From positions 496,001-560,000 of the forward strand of contig NZ_CP051627.1 of assembly GCF_023208015.1 (NCBI RefSeq): DNA of 64,000 nucleotides, read 5' to 3'. This stretch comes from Thermobifida alba. Lineage in GTDB: Bacteria; Actinomycetota; Actinomycetes; Streptosporangiales; Streptosporangiaceae. Numbering within the stretch: position 1 is the first letter of the stretch; the number at the start of each line of letters is the position of its first letter. The translations under genes and the position numbers were made by a program. Shown in pieces: positions 8,291-17,959 of this stretch. The notes beneath the pieces were generated by a model. That model saw only the letters and a program-made list of their open reading frames with translations, made no database searches and was not told the origin of the DNA.

Positions 8291-10249
8291 TTGAGCACAC
8301 CGCGCGACCGCAGTCCCAAAGATCCGCGTCGGCCGTCGGCCGCGGCGCGCAGGGGGCGCGGACAACGGCCGCGCTCCGCGGAGGCCGCGCGGCGTTCCAC
8401 CCGGCAGGCCGGGGCCGCGCGGCGCCGTGCCGCACCGGGGAACGGAACCGGCGCGGCGGCTGCGCGCGGAGCACGGCCGGCCGGGGGCGTCCGCTCACCG
8501 CTGCGCCGCCGGTTCCGCCGCAGGGCCCCCCAGCCGCGCATCCGGGCCATGGGCGCCATCCTCGGCACCGTGCTGCTGATCTTCGCCGCACGGCTGGTGC
8601 AGATCCAGGGCATCGACGCCGACGACTACGCCGAGGCGGCCGCCGACCTGCGCCTGACCACCATCGAGATCCCCACCGTCCGCGGCGACATCACCGACGC
8701 CTCGGGGCGGCCCTTCGCCATGTCGGTGGAGGTCCGCACCGTCTTCGTCGACCCGGCCGAGGTGCGTGCGGACCAGCGGGACGAGATCATCCGGGAGCTG
8801 TCCCAGCGGTTCGGCCTGTCCCCCGAGGAGGTCGCCGCCAAGCTCGACGCCCGGGTCGACGGCCGCCCCAGCCGCTACGAGGTCGTCCAGCGGGGCGTGC
8901 CGATCGAGGAGTGGAAGGAGATCGACGCGCTCGACCTGCACGGGGTCTCGGCCGAACGCGCCTACAAGCGCGTCTACCCCGGTGAGACGGGCGCGGCCAA
9001 CCTGGTCGGCTTCGTCGGGGCGGAGGGCCACGGCCTGGAGGGCCTGGAGGCCGTGCTGGACTCGACCCTCGCCGGACAGGCCGGACAGCAGCAGGTCGAG
9101 GTGGGCGGCGGCGGCACCCAGATCCCGATGGCGGGCGGACTGGTCCAGGAACCGGTCCCCGGCCGCACCGTCCGGCTCACCCTCGACCTGGACCTGCAGT
9201 GGTACGCCCAGCAGGCCCTCACCGAACGCGCCGAGGAGCTGCGCGCCGAGGCGGGCTCCGTGATCGTGATGACCCGCGAGGGCCGGATCAGGGCGATGGC
9301 CAACTACCCCACCTACGATCCGAGCGACTTCTCCTCGGTCAGCGCCGAACAGCGCCGCAACAGCGCGGTCGCCGACGCGTTCGAGCCGGGCAGCACCGTC
9401 AAGGCCGTCACCGTCGCCGCGGCCCTGGAGGAAGGGCTGGCCACCCCCGACACCGTCTACCTGGTCCCCGACTCCATCACCCGCTACGACCGGGTCTTCC
9501 GCGACTCCAGCCCCCACCCGCCGCAGCGGCTCACCGTCAACGGGATCATGGCCACCTCCAGCAACGTCGGGGCCATCAAGATCGGCGAGGAGGTGGGCGC
9601 CGAGCGGATGTACGACTACCTGCACCGGTTCGGGATCGGCCGGCCCACGGGCCTGGACCTGCCCGGGGAGAACGCGGGGCTCCTCGCCGAGCCCCGGAAC
9701 TGGTCCGGCACCGACCTGCCGTCCGTCTCCTTCGGGCACAGCGTCTCGGTCAACGCCGTGCAGCTGGCCAGCGTCTACGCCACCATCGCCAACGACGGCG
9801 TCCGGGTGGAGCCCACGCTCGTGGCGGGGACGACGGACGCCGACGGCGAGTTCGAGGCCGCGCCGGACCCCGCGAGCGAACGGGTGATCAGCGCCGAGAC
9901 CGCCGCCGACCTCAGACTGATGCTGGAGGCCGTCACCGGGGAGATGGGCACCGCCCAGCGGGCCCGCATCGACGGCTACCGGATCGGCGGCAAGACCGGC
10001 ACCGCCAACCGGATCAACCCCGACACCGGCAGGTACGAGGGCGGCGGCTACGTCAGCTCCTTCGTCGGCCTCGCCCCGGTCGACGACCCCGAACTGGTCG
10101 TCCTGGTGGTGCTGCACGGCCCCGAGGACGAGTACTACGGCGGTGAGGCGGCCACCCCCGTCTTCGCCGACGTGATGTCGTTCGCACTCAAGACGGCGCG
10201 GGTGCCGCCGACCGGGACCGAGCCGCCCGCACTGCGCCTGGTGGAGTGA
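8291..10249 (+). CDS. ftsI: Septal peptidoglycan transpeptidase FtsI (PBP3)
   Basis: A class B penicillin-binding protein. It has a long basic N-terminal tail, one membrane helix near MGAILGTVLLIFAARLV, a dimerisation domain, and a transpeptidase domain with Ser368 in FEPGSTVKA, the SSN motif at 423-425 and KTGT at 568-571. It cross-links septal wall with FtsW. The start is uncertain: TTG at 8291 (AGGGGGG eleven bases upstream) gives 652 residues, while an ATG at 8204 inside ftsL would add 29 residues. A 245-base gap with a new promoter separates it from murE. Confidence 0.93.
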   Translation: MSTPRDRSPKDPRRPSAAARRGRGQRPRSAEAARRSTRQAGAARRRAAPGNGTGAAAARGARPAGGVRSPLRRRFRRRAPQPRIRAMGAILGTVLLIFAARLVQIQGIDADDYAEAAADLRLTTIEIPTVRGDITDASGRPFAMSVEVRTVFVDPAEVRADQRDEIIRELSQRFGLSPEEVAAKLDARVDGRPSRYEVVQRGVPIEEWKEIDALDLHGVSAERAYKRVYPGETGAANLVGFVGAEGHGLEGLEAVLDSTLAGQAGQQQVEVGGGGTQIPMAGGLVQEPVPGRTVRLTLDLDLQWYAQQALTERAEELRAEAGSVIVMTREGRIRAMANYPTYDPSDFSSVSAEQRRNSAVADAFEPGSTVKAVTVAAALEEGLATPDTVYLVPDSITRYDRVFRDSSPHPPQRLTVNGIMATSSNVGAIKIGEEVGAERMYDYLHRFGIGRPTGLDLPGENAGLLAEPRNWSGTDLPSVSFGHSVSVNAVQLASVYATIANDGVRVEPTLVAGTTDADGEFEAAPDPASERVISAETAADLRLMLEAVTGEMGTAQRARIDGYRIGGKTGTANRINPDTGRYEGGGYVSSFVGLAPVDDPELVVLVVLHGPEDEYYGGEAATPVFADVMSFALKTARVPPTGTEPPALRLVE

Positions 10250-10445
10250 GCGGGACCGCACCGCGGAGCGAAACCGGACACACCGGTCGGATGCGCTTGC
10301 CAGGCGGCGGCGTGGTACCCGATGCTTTCGGACATCCGCCGACGCCCGACACCGCCGTCCCCGCCGCGGAGCCAGCCGCACCACCACCCGCGACGGGGCC
10401 GGGCGGACACCGAAGCGTCCCGGCCCGACCGTCTCCGCGGAGAAA

Positions 10446-10483
10446 TTGACCTCCACCAGCGGTGAACCGATAACCTCACGAGG
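10446..10483 (+). promoter_or_regulatory. Promoter giving a probably leaderless murE mRNA
   Basis: TTGACC (10446-10451) and a -10 match TAACCT (10471-10476, the TANNNT pattern) precede the murE GTG by exactly six bases. This is the usual -10 to start-site distance, so transcription would begin on the start codon. An alternative reading of the -10 as GATAAC gives a 17-base spacer and a start two bases earlier. Confidence 0.6.
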
Positions 10484-12099
10484 TGTCACCCGTCATGCGA
10501 CCCGAACACGTCCAGCCACGTCCGCTCTCCGAACTCGTCCCGCTGCTGGGACCGGACGCCTTCGTCACGTGCGTCGACCCCGCCGAGCCCCCGCTGGGCA
10601 CCGCGGCGGCCGCCGAACCCGCCGAGTCCGAGCAGGTCCGCGACGTCGACTCCGTCACCGTCACCGGCGTCACGCACGACTCCCGCGCGGTGCGCCCCGG
10701 AGACCTGTACGTGGCGCTGCCGGGACAGCGCGTCCACGGAGCCAAGTTCGCCGAACAGGCGGCCCGGGCCGGGGCCGCGGCCGTGCTCACCGATCCCGCC
10801 GGGTACGACCGCGCCGCGGCCACCCGGCTGCCGGTGATCACCGTCCCGGACCCGCGCGCCCGGCTCGGGGACGTGGCCGCCTGGATCCACGGCCACCCGG
10901 CCGGGGAGCTGCTGCTGGTCGGCACCACCGGCACCAGCGGCAAGACCACGGTCAGCTACCTGGTGGAGTCGGGGCTGCGCGCCGCGGGGATGCGCACCGG
11001 ACTGGTGGGCACCGTGGAGATCCGGGTGGACGACGAGCGCGTCGACTCCTCCCTGACCACCCCCGAGGCCACGGACCTGCACGGCCTGTTCGCCCTCATG
11101 CGCGAACGCGAGGTCGACGGGGCCGCCATGGAGGTCTCCAGCCACGCCCTGGCGCTGGGACGGGTCGACGGGGTGCGCTACGACGTCGCCGTGTTCACCA
11201 ACCTCTCCCAGGACCACCTGGACTTCCACTCCGACCTCAACGACTACTTCGACACCAAGGCGCGGCTGTTCACGCCCGAGTTCGCCAAGGTCGCCGTGGT
11301 CAACCGGGACGACGCGTTCGGGCGGGCGCTCGTCGACAGGATCACCGGGCAGGGCGCGATCCCGGTCACCACGTTCTCCGCCGAGGGCGACACCGAGGCG
11401 GACTGGTACGCCACCGACGTCGTCCTCGAACCGCAGGGCAGCCGGTTCCGGGTGGTCGGCCCCGGCGGCATGGAGATGGACGCCTCGGTGCGGCTGCCCG
11501 GCCCCTTCAACGTCTCCAACGCCATGGCCGCGATCGTCGCCCTCATCGAGGCGGGGGTGCCGCTGCCCACCGCCCTGGAGGGGGTCGCGGCGGCGCGGGG
11601 CGTGCCCGGCCGGATGGAGCGGGTCGACGAGGGGCAGAACTTCACCGCCGTCGTCGACTACTCGCACAAACCCGGGGCGATCGAGGCGGTCCTCACCGCG
11701 CTGCGGTCCGTCACCGAGGGCAGCCTGACCATCGTCGTCGGCTGCGGCGGCGACCGAGACCGGGGCAAACGCCCCCTCATGGGGGAGGCCGCGGCCCGTC
11801 TCGCCGACGCGGTCATCCTCACCGACGACAACCCCCGCAGCGAGGACCCGATCACGATCGTCACCAGCATGCTGGAGGGAGTGGCGAAGGTTCCCGTGGA
11901 GCAGCGCGCCCGTATCACGGTCGAACCCGACCGGCGCAGTGCGATCGAGTTGGCGGTGGAGCGCGCCGGGGCCGGCGACGTGGTGGTCGTGGCCGGAAAG
12001 GGACACGAACGCGGCCAGCAGGTGGGGGAGCGCGTCCTGCCGTTCGACGACCGCGAGGTGCTGCGCGACGCGCTGCGCTGGCAGATGGACGGGGACTGA
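10483..12099 (+). CDS. murE: UDP-MurNAc-tripeptide synthetase MurE
   Basis: This ATP-dependent ligase adds the third residue, expected to be meso-diaminopimelate, to UDP-MurNAc-L-Ala-D-Glu. Seen are HDSRAVRPGDLYVAL in the N-terminal domain, the P-loop GTTGTSGKTT (147-156), TTPEATDLHGL, and DDNPRSEDP near the C-terminus. The DNPR motif is the known signature for diaminopimelate rather than lysine specificity. The GTG at 10483 suits the leaderless promoter; an ATG at 10495 with GAGGTG nine bases upstream is the alternative and would remove four residues. Confidence 0.94.
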   Translation: MSPVMRPEHVQPRPLSELVPLLGPDAFVTCVDPAEPPLGTAAAAEPAESEQVRDVDSVTVTGVTHDSRAVRPGDLYVALPGQRVHGAKFAEQAARAGAAAVLTDPAGYDRAAATRLPVITVPDPRARLGDVAAWIHGHPAGELLLVGTTGTSGKTTVSYLVESGLRAAGMRTGLVGTVEIRVDDERVDSSLTTPEATDLHGLFALMREREVDGAAMEVSSHALALGRVDGVRYDVAVFTNLSQDHLDFHSDLNDYFDTKARLFTPEFAKVAVVNRDDAFGRALVDRITGQGAIPVTTFSAEGDTEADWYATDVVLEPQGSRFRVVGPGGMEMDASVRLPGPFNVSNAMAAIVALIEAGVPLPTALEGVAAARGVPGRMERVDEGQNFTAVVDYSHKPGAIEAVLTALRSVTEGSLTIVVGCGGDRDRGKRPLMGEAAARLADAVILTDDNPRSEDPITIVTSMLEGVAKVPVEQRARITVEPDRRSAIELAVERAGAGDVVVVAGKGHERGQQVGERVLPFDDREVLRDALRWQMDGD

Positions 12100-12493
12100 C
12101 CGGCCGTCCGCGCCCGGGAGGGCGGCCCCCGGCGACCGGCGCCCTCCGGTGCGCCGCGAGCACGGGGGGCGGCGGCCGCGGCGCCGGGTGCGGCACGGGC
12201 CGAACCGCCTGTTCGGCGGCGGTTCGCCGCGGACGTTTCCCCGCACACCGCCCGACCACCCGGTTTTCGGGCGCCGGGCCCGAAACGGGTCTCACTCGTG
12301 CCACATTCGGGTCTGAGCGCAACCCGGGCCGTCGATCTTGTTCTAAGGTTAGGTGCGGCAATCTCAGCCCGGCACCGTGGCGTCCGCACGCCGCTTCGCG
12401 GCTTTTGTACAGCATCCCCGTTTCTCGCACGCTGTTCACTGTCAATCACGGCGCTTCGAGCGTGGTGGACCGGGCCCGACATGAGGAGTGGAT
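12100..12493. other. Intergenic region murE-murF, no gene seen
   Basis: This is the widest gap within the division cluster. Its first half is extremely GC-rich and its second half less so. It contains TAAGGT (12344-12349) and TTAGGT-like hexamers that could be -10 elements, without a convincing -35. Open frames here are short or antisense to murE and have no recognisable product. A separate murF promoter is plausible but not demonstrated. Confidence 0.5.
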
Positions 12494-13906
12494 TTGATCG
12501 CGCTGACGCTCGATCGGATCGCCGAGATCACCCGATCACGACTACGCGGATCGGCGCAGCCCACGGACACTGTTGACGGCCCGGTGGTCATCGACTCGCG
12601 GGAGGCCGCTCCCGGTTCGCTGTTCGTCGCCCTGCGCGGCGCCCGGGTCGACGGCCACGACTTCGCCGAGGCCGCGGTCGCGGCCGGAGCGGCAGCCGTC
12701 CTGTGCTCCCGCCCGGTGGACGCACCCCACCTGCTGGTCGAGGGCGGCGACGACGAGGTCGTGGCGGCCCTGGCCAGGCTGGCGCGTGCGGTCGTGGCAC
12801 AACTCCCCGGCGCCGACGTCATCGGCGTCACCGGCTCGTCGGGGAAGACCACGACGAAGGACCTGCTGGCCCAGGTGCTGCGGCGGATCGGCCCCACCGT
12901 CGCGCCCCCGGGGTCGTTCAACAACGAGATCGGCCATCCGCTCACCGTCCTGCGCGCGGACGAGACCACCCGCTTCATCGCGCTGGAGGTCGCCGCGCGC
13001 GGTGTGGGACACATCGCGCACCTGTGCCGGATCGCGCCGCCGCGCATCGGGGTCGTGCTCAACGTCGGCAGCGCCCACATGGGCGAGTTCGGCGACCGGG
13101 CGGCCATCGTCCGGGCCAAGGGCGAACTCGTCGAGGCCCTGCCCCCGGCAGAGCAGGGCGGCGTGGCCGTCCTCAACGCCGACGACGACGCGGTGATCGG
13201 CATGGCCGCGCGCACCCCGGCCCGGGTGCTCAGCTACGGCCTGGCCGAGAGTGCCGACGTGCGGGCCGACGAGGTCGAACTCGACGAACAGGGGCGCCCC
13301 CGCTTCACCCTCGCCGTCGGCGGGGACACCGCCCCGGTGCGGCTGCGGCTGGTCGGCGTCCACCAGGTGCACAACGCCCTGGCCGTCGCCGCGGTCCTGC
13401 ACGAACTGGGCCGGGACGCCACCGACATCGCCGCGGCCCTGGGCGAGGCCGGGCCGGTGAGCCGCTGGCGCATGGAGGTCACCGAACGGCCGGACGGGGT
13501 GACCATCGTCAATGACGCCTACAACGCCAACCCCGAATCCATGAGCGCGGCCCTGCGCACGCTGGCCACACTGGCCGCGAGCCGCCGATCCTTCGCGGTG
13601 CTGGGACACATGGCCGAACTCGGCTCCGCCCACCGGAGCGAGCACGAGCGGGTCGGGCGGCTGGCGGCCGAGAGCGGAGTCGACGTCCTCGTCACCGTCG
13701 GCGAGCAGGCCGCCGGTATCGCGGACGGGGCCGCCTCCGTCGCCGACTGGACAGGGCAGACCGTGGCGGTCGCCGACGTGGCCGAGGCGGTCGCGGTGCT
13801 CAGGGAGCGTCTGAGACCCAAGGACATCGTCATGCTGAAGGGATCACGAGTGGCCGGGCTGGAGCAGGTAGCCGAGCAGCTGATCGGTGTGGAGGCCGCC
13901 GAATGA
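12494..13906 (+). CDS. murF: UDP-MurNAc-tripeptide D-alanyl-D-alanine ligase MurF
   Basis: MurF adds D-Ala-D-Ala to complete the UDP-MurNAc-pentapeptide. Seen are DSREAAPGSLFVALRG, the P-loop VTGSSGKTTTK, GSFNNEIGHPLTVL and NDAYNANPESM, all typical of MurF. I chose TTG at 12494, which gives MIALTLDRIAEI as expected for the family, with GAGGAG ending five bases upstream. A GTG six bases earlier would overlap that ribosome site. The stop overlaps the mraY start as ATGA. Confidence 0.95.
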   Translation: MIALTLDRIAEITRSRLRGSAQPTDTVDGPVVIDSREAAPGSLFVALRGARVDGHDFAEAAVAAGAAAVLCSRPVDAPHLLVEGGDDEVVAALARLARAVVAQLPGADVIGVTGSSGKTTTKDLLAQVLRRIGPTVAPPGSFNNEIGHPLTVLRADETTRFIALEVAARGVGHIAHLCRIAPPRIGVVLNVGSAHMGEFGDRAAIVRAKGELVEALPPAEQGGVAVLNADDDAVIGMAARTPARVLSYGLAESADVRADEVELDEQGRPRFTLAVGGDTAPVRLRLVGVHQVHNALAVAAVLHELGRDATDIAAALGEAGPVSRWRMEVTERPDGVTIVNDAYNANPESMSAALRTLATLAASRRSFAVLGHMAELGSAHRSEHERVGRLAAESGVDVLVTVGEQAAGIADGAASVADWTGQTVAVADVAEAVAVLRERLRPKDIVMLKGSRVAGLEQVAEQLIGVEAAE

Positions 13907-14958
13907 CCGGCATCATCGCGGCCGCGGGGATCTCCCTGCTGGTCTCCTTCGCCCTCATGCCCCCGCTGATCAAGATCCTGTACCGGTTCAAGTTCGGGCA
14001 GGAGATCCGCGACGACGGCCCGCAGGGCCACAAGACCAAGCAGGGCACGCCCACCATGGGCGGCATCGCCATCATCTTCGGGTCGGTCGTCGGCTACTTC
14101 GGCGCGCACGCGGTGACGATGACGCCCCCGACCGTCTCCGGCGTGCTGGTGATCTTCCTGTTCGTCGGACTGGGCTGCGTCGGCTTCCTCGACGACTTCA
14201 TCAAGATCTACAAGCGCCGCAGCCTGGGCCTGCGCAGCGGCGCGAAGATGCTCGGCCAGGTCATCGTGGGCGTGGGCTTCGCCATCGGCGTCACGATGTT
14301 CCCCAACTCCTACACCTACACGCCGGGCTCCACCCACCTGTCGCTGCTGCGCGACTTCGGCCCGCCCATGGCGGTGTGGCTGTTCGTCATCTGGGCGCTG
14401 CTGCTGATCGTGGCCACCTCCAACGCGGTCAACCTCACCGACGGACTCGACGGGCTCGCCACCGGGGCGACCATCCTCTCCCTCGTCGCCTACGTCATCA
14501 TCGGCAACTGGCAGCTGCGGCAGAGCTGCGTCAACGCGCTGGAGCCCAACTGCTACACCGTGCGCGACCCCCTGGACCTGGCCGTCGTGGCCGCGGCCGC
14601 GCTCGGCGGCTGCATCGCCTTCCTCTGGTTCAACGCACCCCCCGCCAAGATCTTCATGGGCGACACCGGCTCCCTGGCCCTGGGCGGCCTGCTGGTGGGC
14701 CTGGCCATCACCACGCGCACCCAGCTGCTGCTGCTGGTCATCGGCGGACTGTTCGTCCTCATCACCGCATCGGTGATCATCCAGGTCGGCTCGTTCCGCC
14801 TCACCGGCAAGCGGGTGTTCCGCATGGCCCCCCTGCAGCACCACTTCGAGCTGAAAGGGTGGGCCGAGACCACCATCGTGATCCGCTTCTGGATCATCCA
14901 GGGGCTGTTCGTGGCCGCCGCGATCGCCCTGTTCTACCTGGAATGGATGCCTCGATAA
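13903..14958 (+). CDS. mraY: Phospho-N-acetylmuramoyl-pentapeptide transferase MraY
   Basis: This 351-residue polytopic enzyme transfers phospho-MurNAc-pentapeptide to undecaprenyl phosphate, making lipid I at the inner face of the membrane. Ten hydrophobic segments are visible. Motifs include GTPTMGGIAI, FLDDFIKIYKRRSLGL, NAVNLTDGLDGLATG and FMGDTGSLALGGLL, which carry the conserved catalytic Asp residues, and LQHHFELKGWAE near the end. It overlaps murF by four bases. Confidence 0.96.
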   Translation: MTGIIAAAGISLLVSFALMPPLIKILYRFKFGQEIRDDGPQGHKTKQGTPTMGGIAIIFGSVVGYFGAHAVTMTPPTVSGVLVIFLFVGLGCVGFLDDFIKIYKRRSLGLRSGAKMLGQVIVGVGFAIGVTMFPNSYTYTPGSTHLSLLRDFGPPMAVWLFVIWALLLIVATSNAVNLTDGLDGLATGATILSLVAYVIIGNWQLRQSCVNALEPNCYTVRDPLDLAVVAAAALGGCIAFLWFNAPPAKIFMGDTGSLALGGLLVGLAITTRTQLLLLVIGGLFVLITASVIIQVGSFRLTGKRVFRMAPLQHHFELKGWAETTIVIRFWIIQGLFVAAAIALFYLEWMPR

Positions 14959-14961
14959 GCG

Positions 14962-16371
14962 ATGAGTGACACCGCGACGGAGCTGAGCGGACGCCGGGTC
15001 TGCGTGACCGGGCTGGGGGTCTCCGGGCCCCCGGTCGCGCGGGCGCTGCTGGAGCGGGGAGCCCGCGTCACGGTCGTGGAGGGCCGCGACGACGAGGCGA
15101 ACCGGGAACGCGCCCGGCGGCTGCGGGACCTCGGCGCCACCGTGGAGCTCGGCGAGGCCGGTCTGCCCGCGGGCACCGAACTCGTGGTCACCTCCCCCGG
15201 CTGGCGGCCCGACGCGCCCGTGCTGGCCGCGGCGGCCGACGCCGGGATCGAGGTGATCGGCGACGTCGAGCTGGCCTGGCGGCTGCGGCCCGCCGACCAG
15301 GTCTGGCTGGCCGTCACCGGCACCAACGGCAAGACCACCACGGTGCGCATGCTGGAGGCGATGCTGCGCGCCGACGGCCGCCGCGCCCTGGCCGTGGGCA
15401 ACGTGGGAACCCCCGTCATCGACGCGGCGCTCGCCGACGGCCCCGACCGCTACGACGTGCTCGCCGTGGAACTGTCCAGCTTCCAACTGCACTGGTCGGC
15501 CACGCTGCGCCCGCACGCCGCCGCGATCGTCAACATCGCCCCCGACCACCTGGACTGGCACGGCGGCATGGCCCCCTACGCCGCCGCCAAGGCCCGTGTC
15601 TACGGCGCCGGGACCATCCGGGTGGTCAACGCCGCGGACCCGTTCATCCGGGAACTCGCCGAGACCCACGGCGACCCCGCGGCCCCGCTGGTCGGCTTCG
15701 GCCTGGGCGTTCCGCGCGCGGGCGAACTCGGCGTGGTCGAGGACCTGCTGGTGGACCGCGCGTTCGTGGCCGACCCGCGCACCGGGGCGGTGGAGCTGGC
15801 CTCGCTGGCCGACGTCACCCCGGCCGCGCCGCACAACGTCGCCAACGCGCTGGCCGCCGCCGCGCTGGCCCGGTCGGTCGGCGCGGCCCCCGAGGCGGTG
15901 CGCGCCGGACTGCGCGACTTCCGCCCCGAACCGCACCGCATCGCCCACGTGGCCACCGTCGACGGGGTCGACTACGTCGACGACTCCAAGGCCACCAACG
16001 CGCACGCCGCCGCCGCGTCCCTGGCCGCCTACCCCTCGGTGGTGTGGGTGGCCGGCGGACTGCTCAAGGGAGCCGACGTCACCGACCTGGTGCGCAGCGC
16101 CGCCGACCGGCTGCGCGGGGTGGTGCTGCTGGGGGCGGACCGGCAGCACCTGCGCGAGGCGCTGGAGGAGTACGCGCCGCACGTCCCCGTCGTCGACGTG
16201 GCCCGGACCGACGAGGCGGCGATGGCCGAGGTCGTCGCCGAGGCCGCGCGGCTCGCCCAGAAGGGCGACACCGTGCTGCTCGCCCCGGCGGCGGCCTCCA
16301 TGGACATGTTCACCAACTACGTCGAGCGCGGGGAGGCGTTCGCCCGGGAGGTCCGCGCCCTGCTCGCCTGA
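14962..16371 (+). CDS. murD: UDP-MurNAc-L-alanine:D-glutamate ligase MurD
   Basis: This 469-residue ligase adds D-glutamate to UDP-MurNAc-L-Ala. The N-terminal Rossmann-like domain starts VCVTGLGVSGPPVARALLE. The P-loop is AVTGTNGKTTT (about residues 115-125), followed by AVELSSFQL, NIAPDHLDWHG and DDSKATNAHAA. It begins three bases after the mraY stop. Confidence 0.95.
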   Translation: MSDTATELSGRRVCVTGLGVSGPPVARALLERGARVTVVEGRDDEANRERARRLRDLGATVELGEAGLPAGTELVVTSPGWRPDAPVLAAAADAGIEVIGDVELAWRLRPADQVWLAVTGTNGKTTTVRMLEAMLRADGRRALAVGNVGTPVIDAALADGPDRYDVLAVELSSFQLHWSATLRPHAAAIVNIAPDHLDWHGGMAPYAAAKARVYGAGTIRVVNAADPFIRELAETHGDPAAPLVGFGLGVPRAGELGVVEDLLVDRAFVADPRTGAVELASLADVTPAAPHNVANALAAAALARSVGAAPEAVRAGLRDFRPEPHRIAHVATVDGVDYVDDSKATNAHAAAASLAAYPSVVWVAGGLLKGADVTDLVRSAADRLRGVVLLGADRQHLREALEEYAPHVPVVDVARTDEAAMAEVVAEAARLAQKGDTVLLAPAAASMDMFTNYVERGEAFAREVRALLA

Positions 16372-16582
16372 CCCGAACCGCGACCGAACCGCGTCCGTAT
16401 CGACACCGGGGGCGGGTGAACCTTTCGGCGAGTTGTGCGTCCCCGGCGTCGCGGTGTCAGAAAAAACCCCAACACGCCGGTTATGTGCGGGGCCCGGGCC
16501 CCTCCCAACCGCCAGACTGGTGCAGCACCGGTGGAGTCGTCCACCGGAGAGGTTCCCAGGAGGCGTGAGCGGGAGGAAGGAC

Positions 16583-17959
16583 ATGGCGGCCACCACATCG
16601 GTCTCCCCGGTTTCCGGGGGAGGTGCCGCCCGCGCGCGGCGAGGAGCACGTCCCCGGACGGCCCGCGGCGCCGCGCTCGACCGCGTCCGCGAGTTCGCCC
16701 GGCTGCTGGACCGTCCGCTGACCTCCTACTACCTGCTGTTCGGCAGCAGCATCCTGCTCATCGTGCTCGGCCTGGTCATGGTGCTGTCCTCCTCCATGGT
16801 CGACTCCTACACCGAGACCGGGTCGGCGTTCTCCCTCTTCCTCAAACAGGCGGTCGCCGCGCTCATCGGGGTCCCGCTGATGCTGCTCGCCTCCCGGCTG
16901 CCGCTGCGGGTGCTGCGGCTGCTGGGCGGACCGCTGCTGCTGCTCTCCGTCCTGCTGCTGGTCCTGACCGTCTTCCGGGGGGTGGAGTACTACGGCGCCA
17001 CCCGGTGGCTGGAGATCGGCGGCCTCACGGTCCAGGCCTCCGAACCCGCCAAGCTCGCCTTCGCGCTGTGGGGCGCGGGCGTGCTCGCCCGCAAGGAGGA
17101 GCTGCGGGAGCTGACCGAGTGGCGGCACCTGCTGGTGCCGCTGCTGCCCGGCTGCGGCATCCTGGTGCTGCTGGTCCTGGTCGGCAGCGACCTGGGCACC
17201 TCGTTCGTCCTGATGGCGGTCCTGGTGGCGCTGCTGTGGATCATCGGCGCCCCCGGACGCCTGTTCCTCGGCGTGGTCGGCCTGGTCGGGCTGCTCGTCG
17301 CCATCATGATCGCGGTCGAGCCCTACCGGCTCAAGCGCCTGACCGCCTTCCTCAACCCCGAGGAGGACCCGCTCAACAGCGGCTACCAGCTGCTGCACGG
17401 CCTCTACGCGCTGGGCACCGGCGGACTGCTGGGCGTCGGCATCGGCGCCAGCCGGGAGAAGTGGGGGCACCTGCCGCACCCGGAGAGCGACTTCATCTTC
17501 GCCATCATCGGCGAGGAGTTCGGACTGCTCGGCACACTCCTGGTGATCGGGCTCTTCGGCGTCCTCGGCTACTCTGGGCTGCGTGTGGCGGCCCGGGCCG
17601 CCGACCCGTTCGTGCGGCTGGCCGCGGTGGCGATCACCACATGGATCTGCGTCCAGGCGATGGTCAACATCGGCACCGTCATCGGGGTGCTGCCCGTCAC
17701 GGGCATCCCGCTGCCCTTCGTCTCCGCGGGGGGTTCCTCACTCATCCCCACGATGCTGGGCATGGGCGTCCTGCTGGCGTTGGCCAGGAACGAGCCGGCC
17801 GCGCGCACCGCGCTGGCGGCTCGGGGTCCTACATCTACGCAAAGGGCTCTAAGCTGGCTGGGCCTGGGTAACGACGCGGGCCGTGGATCCGCACGCGCCA
17901 ACCGGGCTCCCAAGACACGCCCGACGCAGGTTCAAGCGAGGAGGAATCGGCGACGATGA
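16583..17959 (+). CDS. ftsW: Septal peptidoglycan polymerase FtsW (SEDS family)
   Basis: This 458-residue SEDS protein has about ten membrane helices and a basic N-terminal tail. Signature stretches are LVMVLSSSMVDSY, WLEIGGLTVQASEPAKLA, GSDLGTSFVLM, HPESDFIFAIIGEEFGLLG and GIPLPFVSAGGSSL. The family polymerises lipid II into glycan strands with its partner FtsI. The ATG at 16583 follows GGGAGGAAGG. The stop overlaps the murG start as ATGA. A 211-base gap separates it from murD. Confidence 0.95.
   Translation: MAATTSVSPVSGGGAARARRGARPRTARGAALDRVREFARLLDRPLTSYYLLFGSSILLIVLGLVMVLSSSMVDSYTETGSAFSLFLKQAVAALIGVPLMLLASRLPLRVLRLLGGPLLLLSVLLLVLTVFRGVEYYGATRWLEIGGLTVQASEPAKLAFALWGAGVLARKEELRELTEWRHLLVPLLPGCGILVLLVLVGSDLGTSFVLMAVLVALLWIIGAPGRLFLGVVGLVGLLVAIMIAVEPYRLKRLTAFLNPEEDPLNSGYQLLHGLYALGTGGLLGVGIGASREKWGHLPHPESDFIFAIIGEEFGLLGTLLVIGLFGVLGYSGLRVAARAADPFVRLAAVAITTWICVQAMVNIGTVIGVLPVTGIPLPFVSAGGSSLIPTMLGMGVLLALARNEPAARTALAARGPTSTQRALSWLGLGNDAGRGSARANRAPKTRPTQVQARRNRRR

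Noticed and set aside
16489-16502. Palindrome GGGGCCCGGGCCCC upstream of ftsW
   Set aside because: Simple G/C runs of this length are likely by chance in such DNA, and no functional context is visible.
13519-16596. Minus-strand open frame of 1,025 codons across murF, mraY and murD
   Set aside because: Antisense to three clear cell-wall genes.
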